Positions 51,681-59,790 of a DNA stretch of 64,000 nt are shown piece by piece. The DNA is taken from NCBI GenBank assembly GCA_016187565.1, contig JACPJR010000005.1, forward strand, positions 22,493-86,492. Reading direction: 5' to 3'. Under the pieces are notes generated by a model. It saw only the letters and a list, made by a program, of their open reading frames with translations. It searched no databases and was not told the origin of the DNA. Position 1 is the first letter of the stretch. The number at the start of each line of letters is the position of its first letter. The DNA is from Candidatus Woesearchaeota archaeon. GTDB lineage: Archaea > Nanobdellota > Nanobdellia > Woesearchaeales > JACPJR01. A program made the translations under genes and the position numbers.

Positions 51681-52211
51681 ATGTTCAAAGCAATAGCAAA
51701 CATCATCAGACCAAAGATTACCGAAGACATTGTCAGTAAAGAAGAGAAGTTTGAACGTACGGGTAAGGAATTAAAGAAAGAAATAGCTGCTGTCTTTGGT
51801 CGTAGCCTCTTTATTCGAGAGCTTGATTCAGGAAGTGATAACGCAGCTGAAATAGAACTGGTAAATTTGACAACACCTTATTACGATGTAGAGCGTTTCG
51901 GTGTTTCTTTTGTTGCCAGCCCTCGGCATGCCGATGTAATCATTATTACCGGAGCGATAACACTCAACATGAGCACTGCTGTACGTAAAGTGTATGAAGC
52001 CACACCATCACCAAAGCTGGTTGTTGCTGTAGGCGATGATGCCTGTACTGGTGGAGTGTTTAAGGATTCGTATGCAGTTTTGGGTGGAGCAGACAAGATT
52101 ATTCCGGTTGATCTCAAGATTCCAGGAAATCCACCAACACCCCATGCAATTCTTCAGGGACTCTTAACATTGATGAAATCAATAAAAGAGAAGAAGAAGA
52201 AAAGGAGCTAA
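51681..52211 (+). CDS. HycG/NuoB-like subunit lacking the [4Fe-4S] cysteines
   Basis: A 176-residue small subunit. The body aligns well with the HycG/Ehr small subunit (YYDVERFGVSFVASPRHADV, and VAVGDDACTGGVF with an SYAVLGGADKIIPVDL segment). The four cluster ligands normally lie in GSCNGCELE, GDCA and PGCPP; here they read GSDNAAEIE (Asp53, Ala56), GDDAC (Asp120, with a Cys two places later) and PGNPP (Asn150). So the proximal cluster is probably absent. It starts at 51681 behind GAGGGA; a longer frame from 51651 overlaps the large subunit. It ends in a lysine-rich tail. Confidence 0.85.
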   Translation: MFKAIANIIRPKITEDIVSKEEKFERTGKELKKEIAAVFGRSLFIRELDSGSDNAAEIELVNLTTPYYDVERFGVSFVASPRHADVIIITGAITLNMSTAVRKVYEATPSPKLVVAVGDDACTGGVFKDSYAVLGGADKIIPVDLKIPGNPPTPHAILQGLLTLMKSIKEKKKKRS

Positions 52212-52219
52212 AGAAAAGC

Positions 52220-52624
52220 TCAGAAGAGTTCTTTTTTGATAAATGCTTTTTCTATACTAGCTTTCTCCGCACCATAGACAAAGGTGACCAGGAAAGCAAA
52301 CATGAACAGAAGAGCAGGTGCTCCTTGATTTACTGCAGGATTCCAGCCACCAACTGCAACATGTCCCATAACATAAGCAACAAGCATCTCAATCACACCA
52401 AACAGTGATGCAAGACGGGTCAAAACACCAAAGATAAGGGCTAAACCTATCAAGAATTCAGCAGCGCCCGCATACCAGACTAAGGTTCCAAAAGAAGCAG
52501 CTCCGCCAGGCATACCCCATAACCCAAATAACTTCTGTACGCCATACATAAAAAATAACGCACCAATACCTATACGAAAGATAACATACACATAATCTCC
52601 ATATTTTGTTTCAAAAAAACCCAT
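52220..52624 (-). CDS. DoxX family membrane protein
   Basis: A 134-residue protein with four helices. YVIFRIGIGALFFMYGVQKL and AAEFLIGLALIFGVLTRLAS are the DoxX motifs, followed by a GGWNP loop and a last helix. Family members are linked to thiosulfate or thiol oxidation, but most are uncharacterised. GGAGGTTGGTACT precedes the start. It faces the complex I-like operon tail to tail, with 8 bp between the stops. Confidence 0.82.
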   Translation of the reverse strand: MGFFETKYGDYVYVIFRIGIGALFFMYGVQKLFGLWGMPGGAASFGTLVWYAGAAEFLIGLALIFGVLTRLASLFGVIEMLVAYVMGHVAVGGWNPAVNQGAPALLFMFAFLVTFVYGAEKASIEKAFIKKELF

Positions 52625-52698
52625 AGTACCAACCTCCTGATTTGTGAAGTATGACTCATTATATAAATGTTAGGACTCGTACAAAGTCCTGCGTTGAA

Positions 52699-53862
52699 TC
52701 ATGGTAATCTTTCAAGCAACATCTTTAATGTTTCGAGATCCTTTCTGACAACATTTGCATCTTCGGTAAACATATGATCTGACATATCCGGACGTCGATA
52801 CAAAGTGAAGATCAGTTCACTACCACCATTATTGGGAAAAACACGCATAGGATTGTAGACCTTCTCACCAGAAGGTAGGGTAACATCATGATCGAGAATA
52901 CCAAATTTATTTTTTTCAGCAAAGGTGATTTTTATTCTTCCGATCGGTGATTCAGCAATCCACTCACCATTGATTTTCTCAAGAGAGGTGCTTAACCCGG
53001 TAGCCCAGTGAGGCAGATTTTCAGGATTTGAAGCAAACGCATAAACCCTTTCCGGAGAGCAATTAATTGAAACACTGATATGCTGGGATTTAAATGTCAT
53101 GGGAGGTTTCTTAACACCAATAATCATCTCACCGACGTTTGCACTACCTCTAGCTTTGTGGGTAGTACCTGCGGGAAATTCTACCTTATCGCCCGAGATA
53201 TAGGTTCTTGTACCGCTTTGGTCAATAATAGTGAGTTCGCCACTGAGAATAAGGTGAACTGTATGTTCGTGGTGTGTATGCTCATCAGTATCGATATTTG
53301 GCGGTAGTGGACATACTCGTATCTCACTAAATCCTTCTTTTTCTAGCTTTTTTATCAACTCGCTTTTATCAACTCTTTTTTTGAGTTCATCAGCAAGTTT
53401 ATCAAGGCTTTGATTCCATCCATCTTCCATGCCTTCGATGGCTTTTGTTGCTACAGGAGTTGCCTTGGTAACAACAGCATGCAACTGAAGCTTTGTTTTA
53501 CCCTTATAGTCTGAAAAAGCAACAGTAGTATGTACTTCAAGGCCTGGATTTCTATCTTGGTCCTCCAAAGCACTCGAGGTAAAGACAAGCAGTTCTGGTT
53601 CAACAATGTCGTGAAAAATACCTTTCATTGGATACGCCATACCATCGGGCGCAATCATATCGATGCTCATGGCTCCTTTTGGTCGAACATCAAATTCACA
53701 GACAAGATTGGTAAAGCCCTTTGGACCCCACCACGCCGCTAGAAACTTTGGATCTGTCCACGCTTTGAACACAACCTTTCGAGGTGCATCAAAGATACGT
53801 GTGATGACGAGATCCTTATGCTTAGTGCTTGCTTTTGTGCTGTTATTTGTTTGGTCTACCAT
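52699..53862 (-). CDS. SRPBCC-cupin-SRPBCC three-domain protein
   Basis: A 387-residue fusion. Residues about 15-155 form an AHSA1-type SRPBCC domain (VITRIFDAPRKVVFKAWTDP, WWGPKGFTN). Residues about 160-255 are a cupin (HTHHEHTVHLILSGELTI with metal-type His residues, FPAGTTHKARG). Residues about 260-387 are a second SRPBCC domain related to polyketide cyclase/START proteins (VSINCSPERVYAFASNPENL). Each is common alone in bacteria; the fusion suggests a scaffold for a small hydrophobic ligand. Function unknown; a bacterial origin is likely. Confidence 0.78.
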   Translation of the reverse strand: MVDQTNNSTKASTKHKDLVITRIFDAPRKVVFKAWTDPKFLAAWWGPKGFTNLVCEFDVRPKGAMSIDMIAPDGMAYPMKGIFHDIVEPELLVFTSSALEDQDRNPGLEVHTTVAFSDYKGKTKLQLHAVVTKATPVATKAIEGMEDGWNQSLDKLADELKKRVDKSELIKKLEKEGFSEIRVCPLPPNIDTDEHTHHEHTVHLILSGELTIIDQSGTRTYISGDKVEFPAGTTHKARGSANVGEMIIGVKKPPMTFKSQHISVSINCSPERVYAFASNPENLPHWATGLSTSLEKINGEWIAESPIGRIKITFAEKNKFGILDHDVTLPSGEKVYNPMRVFPNNGGSELIFTLYRRPDMSDHMFTEDANVVRKDLETLKMLLERLP

Positions 53863-54072
53863 AGGATATGTATCTATAGACTATTTTTGAGACAAGGAAA
53901 TAATACTTGAATAAGTATCACTATTGTTGGCTGTTGCATTGAGCAACACAGAAAAATTAAGTACTCTAAAGTAGAAGAGATATATTAAATTTATGATTTT
54001 TTAACTTACTATAATAATTCACGATTACGGCAGAATTCTAGCTAGATAATACCAAAGAAAAATTTAACCAAT

Positions 54073-54339
54073 TTACTTCTTCGTAAAAATGCCTACAATG
54101 TAATCTTTTTGTACAGCGCCATTGCCAAAAGCTCTTTCTTCCGGACTTCGCTCTAACAAGATATACCTAATAGAATCAACTCTTAAATATTGACTAGCAA
54201 CATCTTGTGCACCTGAAGCAGAAATTCGAGCAATTGCTTCAAGTGACTGTCCACCTGATTGAGGATAAGAACATTGCCTTGCATCAAGCAAAAGAGTTAC
54301 TTCTTTTCCATAAAAATCTTTTAATATCGCGTCTTCCAT
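54073..54339 (-). CDS. Small hypothetical protein
   Basis: An 88-residue protein of no known family: MEDAILKDFYGKEVTLLLDA at the start and QKDYIVGIFTKK at the end. No signal peptide or membrane segment. Minus-strand TATA-like AGTTTTATAAAG lies around 54365-54376, about 30 bp before the ATG. It stands alone between two unrelated genes. Confidence 0.5.
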   Translation of the reverse strand: MEDAILKDFYGKEVTLLLDARQCSYPQSGGQSLEAIARISASGAQDVASQYLRVDSIRYILLERSPEERAFGNGAVQKDYIVGIFTKK

Positions 54340-54485
54340 TATGCTATTCAGGAAAGAGTTTTTTCTTTATAAAACTTTCGTTGTATTATTGCCCTCAATG
54401 AACGTAACGTTACATTTGGCATTAGAGTTTTAATACTAACAATGAACTGGATAAGATGGTAATGATTGATTTCATCCTCACGATT

Positions 54486-55565
54486 TCAATGATTTTCAGT
54501 ATTTTCAACAGTTAAGGTAACCGGTGTTCCTAAAAAGAAGCTATAACGCTCTGCTGCTAGGAACAAACTATTTTTTTCAGTGCTGTTAAGCGACACAAAG
54601 AGCTTCGCAATAATAGCAAGGCCATTTTTCTTAATAATACGCTTCCAAATGCCTATCACTTTTCCTTTTATTATCAACGGCGAGTTTGTCAAAGCTATAT
54701 GCATTCCTTTGAGCATATTTGCATTAATCACCGCGCTTCTATCTTTATATGAAATAAAATATTCATCATAGGGAGGCAATAAGTGAGTTTCAAGGGGAAT
54801 TTTCGCAATGGTTTTCCTCGTAAGGAAATATGTGCGCCCATCAATTTCTGTATTCATTATCTCTTTGACCGATGTGATACCCACTCTTGCATCAGCAACG
54901 GTCAAACCTGACCACCAGGTAAAATCTTGCAATGTTGCAGGTCCGTGACTGGTGAAATAACGCCTGGCAAGCTCTGCTAAAGCTTTATTACGATTCAGTC
55001 TTTTGCTGCGAGGTATCCATTCATCAAAGAGAGCGAATCTGGGTTGATGACCTTGTCGAGTACTATGACAGATAAACGCTGTTTGAGCCAAATGGGACAG
55101 TATGTGATAGCCACGCTGTCCTTCAGGATTAATTTTACCGTTTGCAAGTACTTGGTACAATTCATTTCGAGTTAGCTGCTTACCGGTAAGTGCTTTCGTG
55201 AATAATCGTTTACTTTGTTCAAAGATATGGTCATGTAATCCTAATTCTTTGTAACGTCCTAGGCTTTTTTTAATAACTCGTGGAGTTAACAACTCAAGCA
55301 TCCACTTCGCATCGCTAGCAGGAACAAAGTGTAATGTTCCCCGCATGGACCACGTACGAACAATTTTTCTCTCTGAAATCGCCTGTTCAATATCGCTCTT
55401 GGTTATACCAGGCAATCGTAATCCAATACCCCAAAGACCACCATGGTAGTCTTGCGCTTGAACAGCACCCATCCACCTAACTAATGCTTCAGGTTTACGA
55501 AACGTTGTTTTGCCAAGTTGCTGATTGTAAAAACGATAATGTACAAGATCAATACCTGTTCTCAT
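54486..55565 (-). CDS. HTH_42 winged-helix DNA-binding protein
   Basis: A 359-residue protein of the HTH_42/DUF1006 family. Signatures are LVRWMGAVQAQDYHGGLWGI, VRTWSMRGTLHFVPASDAKW and LARRYFTSHGPATLQDFTWW followed by SGL. The related AlkX/YcaQ proteins are DNA glycosylases that release interstrand crosslinks or alkylated bases; QxQ-type motifs mark their active site, and QAQD here resembles that pattern. Common in bacteria, patchy in archaea, so transfer is likely. Confidence 0.83.
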   Translation of the reverse strand: MRTGIDLVHYRFYNQQLGKTTFRKPEALVRWMGAVQAQDYHGGLWGIGLRLPGITKSDIEQAISERKIVRTWSMRGTLHFVPASDAKWMLELLTPRVIKKSLGRYKELGLHDHIFEQSKRLFTKALTGKQLTRNELYQVLANGKINPEGQRGYHILSHLAQTAFICHSTRQGHQPRFALFDEWIPRSKRLNRNKALAELARRYFTSHGPATLQDFTWWSGLTVADARVGITSVKEIMNTEIDGRTYFLTRKTIAKIPLETHLLPPYDEYFISYKDRSAVINANMLKGMHIALTNSPLIIKGKVIGIWKRIIKKNGLAIIAKLFVSLNSTEKNSLFLAAERYSFFLGTPVTLTVENTENH

Positions 55566-55784
55566 GTGAGCACCTATTGTCGTAGTTAGGGGGTCCTCTT
55601 TTCCCTAAGGGGTGTTTGGTCAATACTTTTTCTTCAGTCATTATCTCCTCGATGGAGATTTATATTTTATTTTCTCCTTACCTGTGCTTTGATAGACTTG
55701 AATTACTTACATAACCCTGTAAAGAGAGCAACAATCAACCCTAACGTAAATTATAGAACTGAAATCGTCTGAAGGTCTTTTACG

Positions 55785-55811
55785 GGTAAGTTCACAAAAA
55801 TTTGTGTTACC
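55785..55811. repeat. Short hairpin in the 55566-56068 gap
   Basis: GGTAA and TTACC flank CACAAA and TTTGTG, forming one stem. It precedes the larger structured element and its TATA-like sequence. Apart from these, the 500-bp gap shows no coding sequence. Confidence 0.4.
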
Positions 55812-55837
55812 ATAACTTTAGATAGAGGTGTTTGAAG

Positions 55838-56023
55838 TTTATAAAACTTGTGACAGCTAAAGCTTCATCCAACAATTCGCTAACGCTCAAGTTAGCAGCT
55901 TCAAAGTCCTCTCTGTTGTTTATGATCGCCGACATTCCCCGTAAGGGACATCCCCCTTGTCGGTTGGATTCAATAATGTGATGGGACTTTGATTTGGGGC
56001 TGCTAACCTTTTTTGGATGAAGC
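55838..56023 (+). ncRNA. Candidate structured RNA or palindromic element
   Basis: Nested inverted repeats: GCTTCATCCAA (55862-55872) with TTGGATGAAGC (56013-56023), GTTAGCAGC (55891-55899) with GCTGCTAAC (55999-56007), CAAAGTCC (55902-55909) with GGACTTTG (55984-55991), and CCGACA (55929) with TGTCGG (55959). All close in order around one axis, giving a branched rod of about 160 nt. TTTATAAA at 55838-55845 would start plus-strand transcription near 55868, close to the base of the rod. No similar sequence elsewhere in the window. Strand and function are inferred. Confidence 0.5.
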
Positions 56024-56068
56024 CGACAGCTAAGTAAAAAATAAACAGAAGGTACTTCTCTAGAGGGA

Positions 56069-56644
56069 TTAAGCTGGCTTCTTTTTCATCCACAGATGGC
56101 TCTTAAATAAAAGCACGAGTGGACCACTAGCAAATCCAAAAAAGAAGGCATTCGGTGAAAACAGAGACAATATCAGTAAAATGAGAAATAAAGCAAAAAA
56201 TTGAGCTTTTGACGCCTCTAATGAAAAAAGAGTAGATTGTTTTAACTTTCCAGAAAGTATCGAGGGGTTTTTGTTAACAGCATTAAAAGTTATCACATTT
56301 TGAATGTGTTTTGCATTAATACAAATAAACATTGAAAAAATCATACCTTGTAAGAAGTAAAAGGATATCGGCGTAAACCAAAATATACTCTGAAAAGATA
56401 AATAGTGGAAAATATATAAAAGCACGACCACTAAAAGGACAGAGAGAAAATGCTTGCTATCATATCGCTGTTTATTTATCGAATCTTTGAACGACGGATT
56501 TAATTCGTATGACTCAAAGAGAACAAATGTAGCGTACTTCTGCTTATAAGACTTCAACCCCTGCATGGTTAGGAAGAAATCCAACATCATTAAGACAATG
56601 ACTATGACAATCGTCACATAAATATTTTCTAACATCGCCCTCAT
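56069..56644 (-). CDS. Polytopic membrane protein of unknown family
   Basis: A 191-residue protein with about five membrane segments (near 8-26, 66-84, 92-110, 145-165, 165-183) and short loops. The loop LKSYKQKYATFVLFESYELN between the first helices is the only polar stretch. No family motif recognised. It opens MRAMLENIYV; the second ATG three codons in is an equal candidate. It stands alone. Confidence 0.6.
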   Translation of the reverse strand: MRAMLENIYVTIVIVIVLMMLDFFLTMQGLKSYKQKYATFVLFESYELNPSFKDSINKQRYDSKHFLSVLLVVVLLYIFHYLSFQSIFWFTPISFYFLQGMIFSMFICINAKHIQNVITFNAVNKNPSILSGKLKQSTLFSLEASKAQFFALFLILLILSLFSPNAFFFGFASGPLVLLFKSHLWMKKKPA

Positions 56645-56804
56645 AATAGGGATAGATTATATAAAGTTACCGAAGAAATTCAGTAAGAAAGTTCCAATGG
56701 GTTTCACAATCATATTGAGTATAGTCAAAGATGCTCAGATTGTCGCCGATTAATAGAATAACTGCAAAGCAGACTATTTATCCGAAGGACTAAAAAGGTG
56801 GGGG

Positions 56805-57089
56805 CTATCTATTTTTAAACCATTTTTCCGCCTTTGGTCGACGGTGAGGACAACCGGGCCAGCAGCAGGGTTGCCGTTCACCTTCTTTCAACTCAGCAAC
56901 CATGCGCTCGATATGTTCGGTTCTCGTTTCCAGCTTTTTAACGATGGTAGTCCAGCAAATCCACTCGTTTCGTTGGATCAGTGTAAGACTGTTCCACTTG
57001 GCAAGTATGTGCACGTCAGAAGACAAAGCTTTTTCCATGTCCGCCGGCACTTTATGTACTACACCAGCGGCGATTTCTTTTTTGGTCAT
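56805..57089 (-). CDS. YdeI/OmdA-like protein, short form
   Basis: A 94-residue protein. VPADMEKALSSDVHILAKWN followed by LTLIQRNEWICWTTIVKK is the core of the YdeI/OmpD-associated family, with ETRTEHIERMVAELKEGERQ as the following helix. The C-terminal PCCWPGCPHRRP is the usual short tail of this family. Linked in bacteria to bacteriocin protection; the biochemical role is unknown. GGAG lies upstream. It belongs to a run of bacterial-type genes on the minus strand. Confidence 0.75.
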   Translation of the reverse strand: MTKKEIAAGVVHKVPADMEKALSSDVHILAKWNSLTLIQRNEWICWTTIVKKLETRTEHIERMVAELKEGERQPCCWPGCPHRRPKAEKWFKNR

Positions 57090-57110
57090 AAGTTTATTTC
57101 ACCAAATCTC

Positions 57111-57230
57111 CTATTTAAGTTTTTCTTTGGCGGCAAATTTTTTCAATTCTGAAAATTGAGATTCAAGAGACATCACTTGTCTGTCTTCACTCTCAGTCAA
57201 TTTTCCGAAAGTCATATTTTGGTGCAGCAT
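57111..57230 (-). CDS. Possible 39-residue small ORF
   Basis: The frame MLHQNMTFGKLTESEDRQVM continues through a charged helix to KKFAAKEKLK and a TAG stop. It stays open about 18 codons upstream without a start, so it could be the tail of a lost gene or a small protein. It ends 21 bp before the YdeI start on the same strand. Composition is protein-like, but there is no further support. Confidence 0.3.
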   Translation of the reverse strand: MLHQNMTFGKLTESEDRQVMSLESQFSELKKFAAKEKLK

Positions 57231-57338
57231 CGTTGACGCATTGCAAACACCTGCTATCAATGCTACCCATGATTATAAACTAAAACACCTGGTGAAGATA
57301 TTCAGCTTATCTGGGGAATTATTAATAGGTTAGCCTCC

Positions 57339-57931
57339 TCAAGCTCCAACAGTACCGGTCTTGACTTTTCCAGCTCGCTTGTAATTGGCAATAATCACTC
57401 CAGTTGGTGTAACCAAATTCTCCATTAATGTAAATGCTGCCGGAATCGTGCCATTGTCAAACAACTTTTTTCCTTCACCAAGAGTCAGCGGGAAAATTTT
57501 GAGCCAGAGTTCGTCCACTAAATCATTCTTAAGTAGCAGCTGGATAAGCTCACCACTGCCGTGAACCTGAATGTCAGAACCTTTTGAATTTTTGAGCTTT
57601 TCGATATCTGCCAAGCTTTGAGGAAAACTGAGTTTTTCCAATCTGACTTTTTCATGGCCCGGGACATGACATATTTTGTGACATCATTGATACCTGGCCA
57701 TGCATTTTCATGCTCTGGCCAGTAACTAGCAAAGATCTCAAATGTTTTTCTGCCCAAAAGAAGGTCTGCAGGTTTCATCTGTTTTTCCATGACCTTACCA
57801 GAAACATCGTCAAAATAAGGCACAACCCAACCGCCATATTTGAAACCGCCTGATGTATCTTCGTCAGGTCCACCAGGTGCTTGCACTACTCCATCTAATG
57901 TAATAAATGATAAGACGATTATTTTTCTCAT
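57339..57931 (-). pseudogene. RibD C-terminal/dihydrofolate reductase-like protein, frameshifted
   Basis: Two overlapping frames make one protein of about 195 residues. Part one (from 57931) has MRKIIVLSFITLDGVVQAPG, LLGRKTFEIFASYWP and TKYVMSRAMKKSDWKNSVFL. Part two has IEKLKNSKGSDIQVHGSGEL, LVDELWLKIFPLTLGEGKKL and TPTGVIIANYKRAG. The join is near 57613-57622, where one base is missing or extra next to an AAAG run. The complete form is a common bacterial YyaP-like reductase. A sequencing slip and true decay are both possible. AGGAG precedes the start. Confidence 0.75.
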
Positions 57932-57943
57932 ACGTTTTTCTCC

Positions 57944-58312
57944 TTAGAATACTCCATTTTCGTTTGGCGAGTCCTTCGGCGCCTGCTGACCGATATCCCA
58001 TAATTCAACAATGTAGTCACCTTCAAAACGGAAAATATGAACGACAGCAATATCAGAACCGTCTTTCTTAAGCTGAACGCGAGAGTGAACAGCGACGAAG
58101 TTCCCATCTTCAAGTACGTGATACACTTCGAGAAATTTATTTGGATTTGTGATGGCATTTTCTTCCATTGCCACCAAAAGCGACTCCCTGTCGCCCTTAA
58201 AATAAGCGTTGTGATGGCGGAAATCCGGATGCACATACTTATCATACGCTTCACGGACTTTACCGGACGAAGCAAGGCGTAAAAATGATGTAGCTATGTC
58301 TTTTTTGTTCAT
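57944..58312 (-). CDS. SnoaL/NTF2-like protein
   Basis: A 122-residue alpha+beta barrel protein. VREAYDKYVHPDFRHHNAYF with paired His residues, FVAVHSRVQLKKDG and VVHIFRFEGDYIVELWDIGQ are typical of bacterial SnoaL-like polyketide-cyclase relatives. The short ending PKDSPNENGVF is also common in the group. It starts 1 bp after the VOC fusion gene stop and is followed 12 bp later by the RibD-like gene, so the three are one operon. Confidence 0.82.
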   Translation of the reverse strand: MNKKDIATSFLRLASSGKVREAYDKYVHPDFRHHNAYFKGDRESLLVAMEENAITNPNKFLEVYHVLEDGNFVAVHSRVQLKKDGSDIAVVHIFRFEGDYIVELWDIGQQAPKDSPNENGVF

Positions 58313-58313
58313 T

Positions 58314-59636
58314 TTACTTCCTCTCGGCCGCTTCCTTTAATTTTGCTAAATCGAGCCTTTTCATCTTCAAAATTGCTTCCATGACTTTTTTATTTTTGTC
58401 TAACTTTATAAAATCAGAAGTTATAAGCTGCCATGAAACTCCAAACTTATCTTTAAGCCAACCGCACATTTCTGATTCAGGAACTGCTGAAAGCTTTTCA
58501 TAAAAATAATCAATTTCTTTTTGGTCTTTGCATTCAATCATTAAGGAAATTCCTTCGCTAAATTTGAATTTATGGTCTGATCCGGAATCCATTGCAATAA
58601 ACTCTTCGTTTACTAAAGTGAATTCTGAATACATTACACTATTTTCTTTTTCATTAAAATAGTTTTTTCCATATTCTGAAATTACGCCAATTTTAGATTC
58701 CGGAAATATTTGGACATAAGATTTTATTGCTTCTCTTGCCTTCCCACAAATATCTTGAGTGAACAAAAATGCTGGAACAATTTTTTGATTGAAATCTTTT
58801 TCCATATAGATTATCTGCCAAGAAACTCCAAATTTATCCTCCACCCATGCATATTTCTTACTAAAAGGATATTCATTAAGTTCCATTAAAATTTTCCCAT
58901 TTTCAGATAATTTTTCATAATAAGAATCTACCTCTTCAATTGTCTTGCATTTTATATGAAAAGATATTGATGGATTCGGTTTAAAATCAGGTCCTCCATT
59001 CAGTCCCAAAAAACTACAATCATCAAGTTCAAAAGAAACTGCCATAACACTTCCTATTGGCTTGTTTGAAGGGGTTTCGACAGTGTAAGGAACAACTTCA
59101 AGGATTTTTGAATTTGGAAAAATAGAAGTGTAAAACTTAGCAGCTTCTTCTGCATTATCATCAAACCATAAACAAGGTGATATTTTTTGTGTCATTTTTA
59201 TTCTCTTTTCTTTCGGATAGATGTAATTCACCATCCACTGCACACCAAACTTATCTTTAAAACTGCCATAGTAGTCGCCCCAAGGCTGGTTAGCGATGTG
59301 CATCTCTATCATACCGCCAGCAGATAGAGCGTTAAATATCCTGTCGGCTTCTTCTCTACTTTCTGGGTGTACTGAGATATGGATATTATTGCCCCATATC
59401 AGTTTTTGTCCAAGAGACTCAAGAGTATCAGTCGCCATTAACACATTGTCTTTGCCAATCGGCAATCCGATGTGCATGATTTTGTTTTCATCCTCTTTAG
59501 GGATATTCACGCCTTCCATCGGCATGTCTTTGAAGCGGACAACGGATGTAAATTCTCCGCCAAAAACAGATTTGTAAAAGTTAAAGGCTTCTTCCGTGTT
59601 GCCCGCAAAGTTAAGATAGGTGTTTAGTTTTGTCAT
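58314..59636 (-). CDS. Triple VOC/PhnB-like fusion protein
   Basis: A 440-residue protein of three glyoxalase-fold (VOC, PhnB or 3-dmu-9_3-mt) units in a row. Unit one (about 1-142) begins MTKLNTYLNFAGNTEEAFNF; unit two (about 148-280) begins KISPCLWFDDNAEEAAKFYT; unit three (about 283-440) begins KIVPAFLFTQDICGKAREAI. In bacteria these are usually single genes; units two and three resemble one another more than unit one. Function unknown. ATG 59636 is chosen since the VOC domain starts there; AACTTTATAAAC lies about 40 bp upstream. Confidence 0.82.
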   Translation of the reverse strand: MTKLNTYLNFAGNTEEAFNFYKSVFGGEFTSVVRFKDMPMEGVNIPKEDENKIMHIGLPIGKDNVLMATDTLESLGQKLIWGNNIHISVHPESREEADRIFNALSAGGMIEMHIANQPWGDYYGSFKDKFGVQWMVNYIYPKEKRIKMTQKISPCLWFDDNAEEAAKFYTSIFPNSKILEVVPYTVETPSNKPIGSVMAVSFELDDCSFLGLNGGPDFKPNPSISFHIKCKTIEEVDSYYEKLSENGKILMELNEYPFSKKYAWVEDKFGVSWQIIYMEKDFNQKIVPAFLFTQDICGKAREAIKSYVQIFPESKIGVISEYGKNYFNEKENSVMYSEFTLVNEEFIAMDSGSDHKFKFSEGISLMIECKDQKEIDYFYEKLSAVPESEMCGWLKDKFGVSWQLITSDFIKLDKNKKVMEAILKMKRLDLAKLKEAAERK

Positions 59637-59790
59637 ATTAATAGGTAAGTCTATAATAGGTAGGTCTAAATGTTTATAAAGTTTTCTTCGTCCAGCACCC
59701 AACTTTTCGTTTTGGAAAAAATTTGGTTTTCTTTTTTGTGGTCGGATAAACGAAGTTTTTTCATTTTTTAGTGAAGCGACAATCTGCTAT

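Noticed and set aside
45042..52211. Calling this operon a NiFe hydrogenase or formate hydrogenlyase
   Set aside because: The metal-binding cysteines of the large subunit are absent at both motifs, and no hydrogenase maturation gene is present in the window.
57928..58275. A 115-residue frame opposite phase to the SnoaL-like gene
   Set aside because: The overlapping frame encodes a recognisable NTF2-like protein with correct length and start; this one is rich in Ser and Arg and unlike any family.
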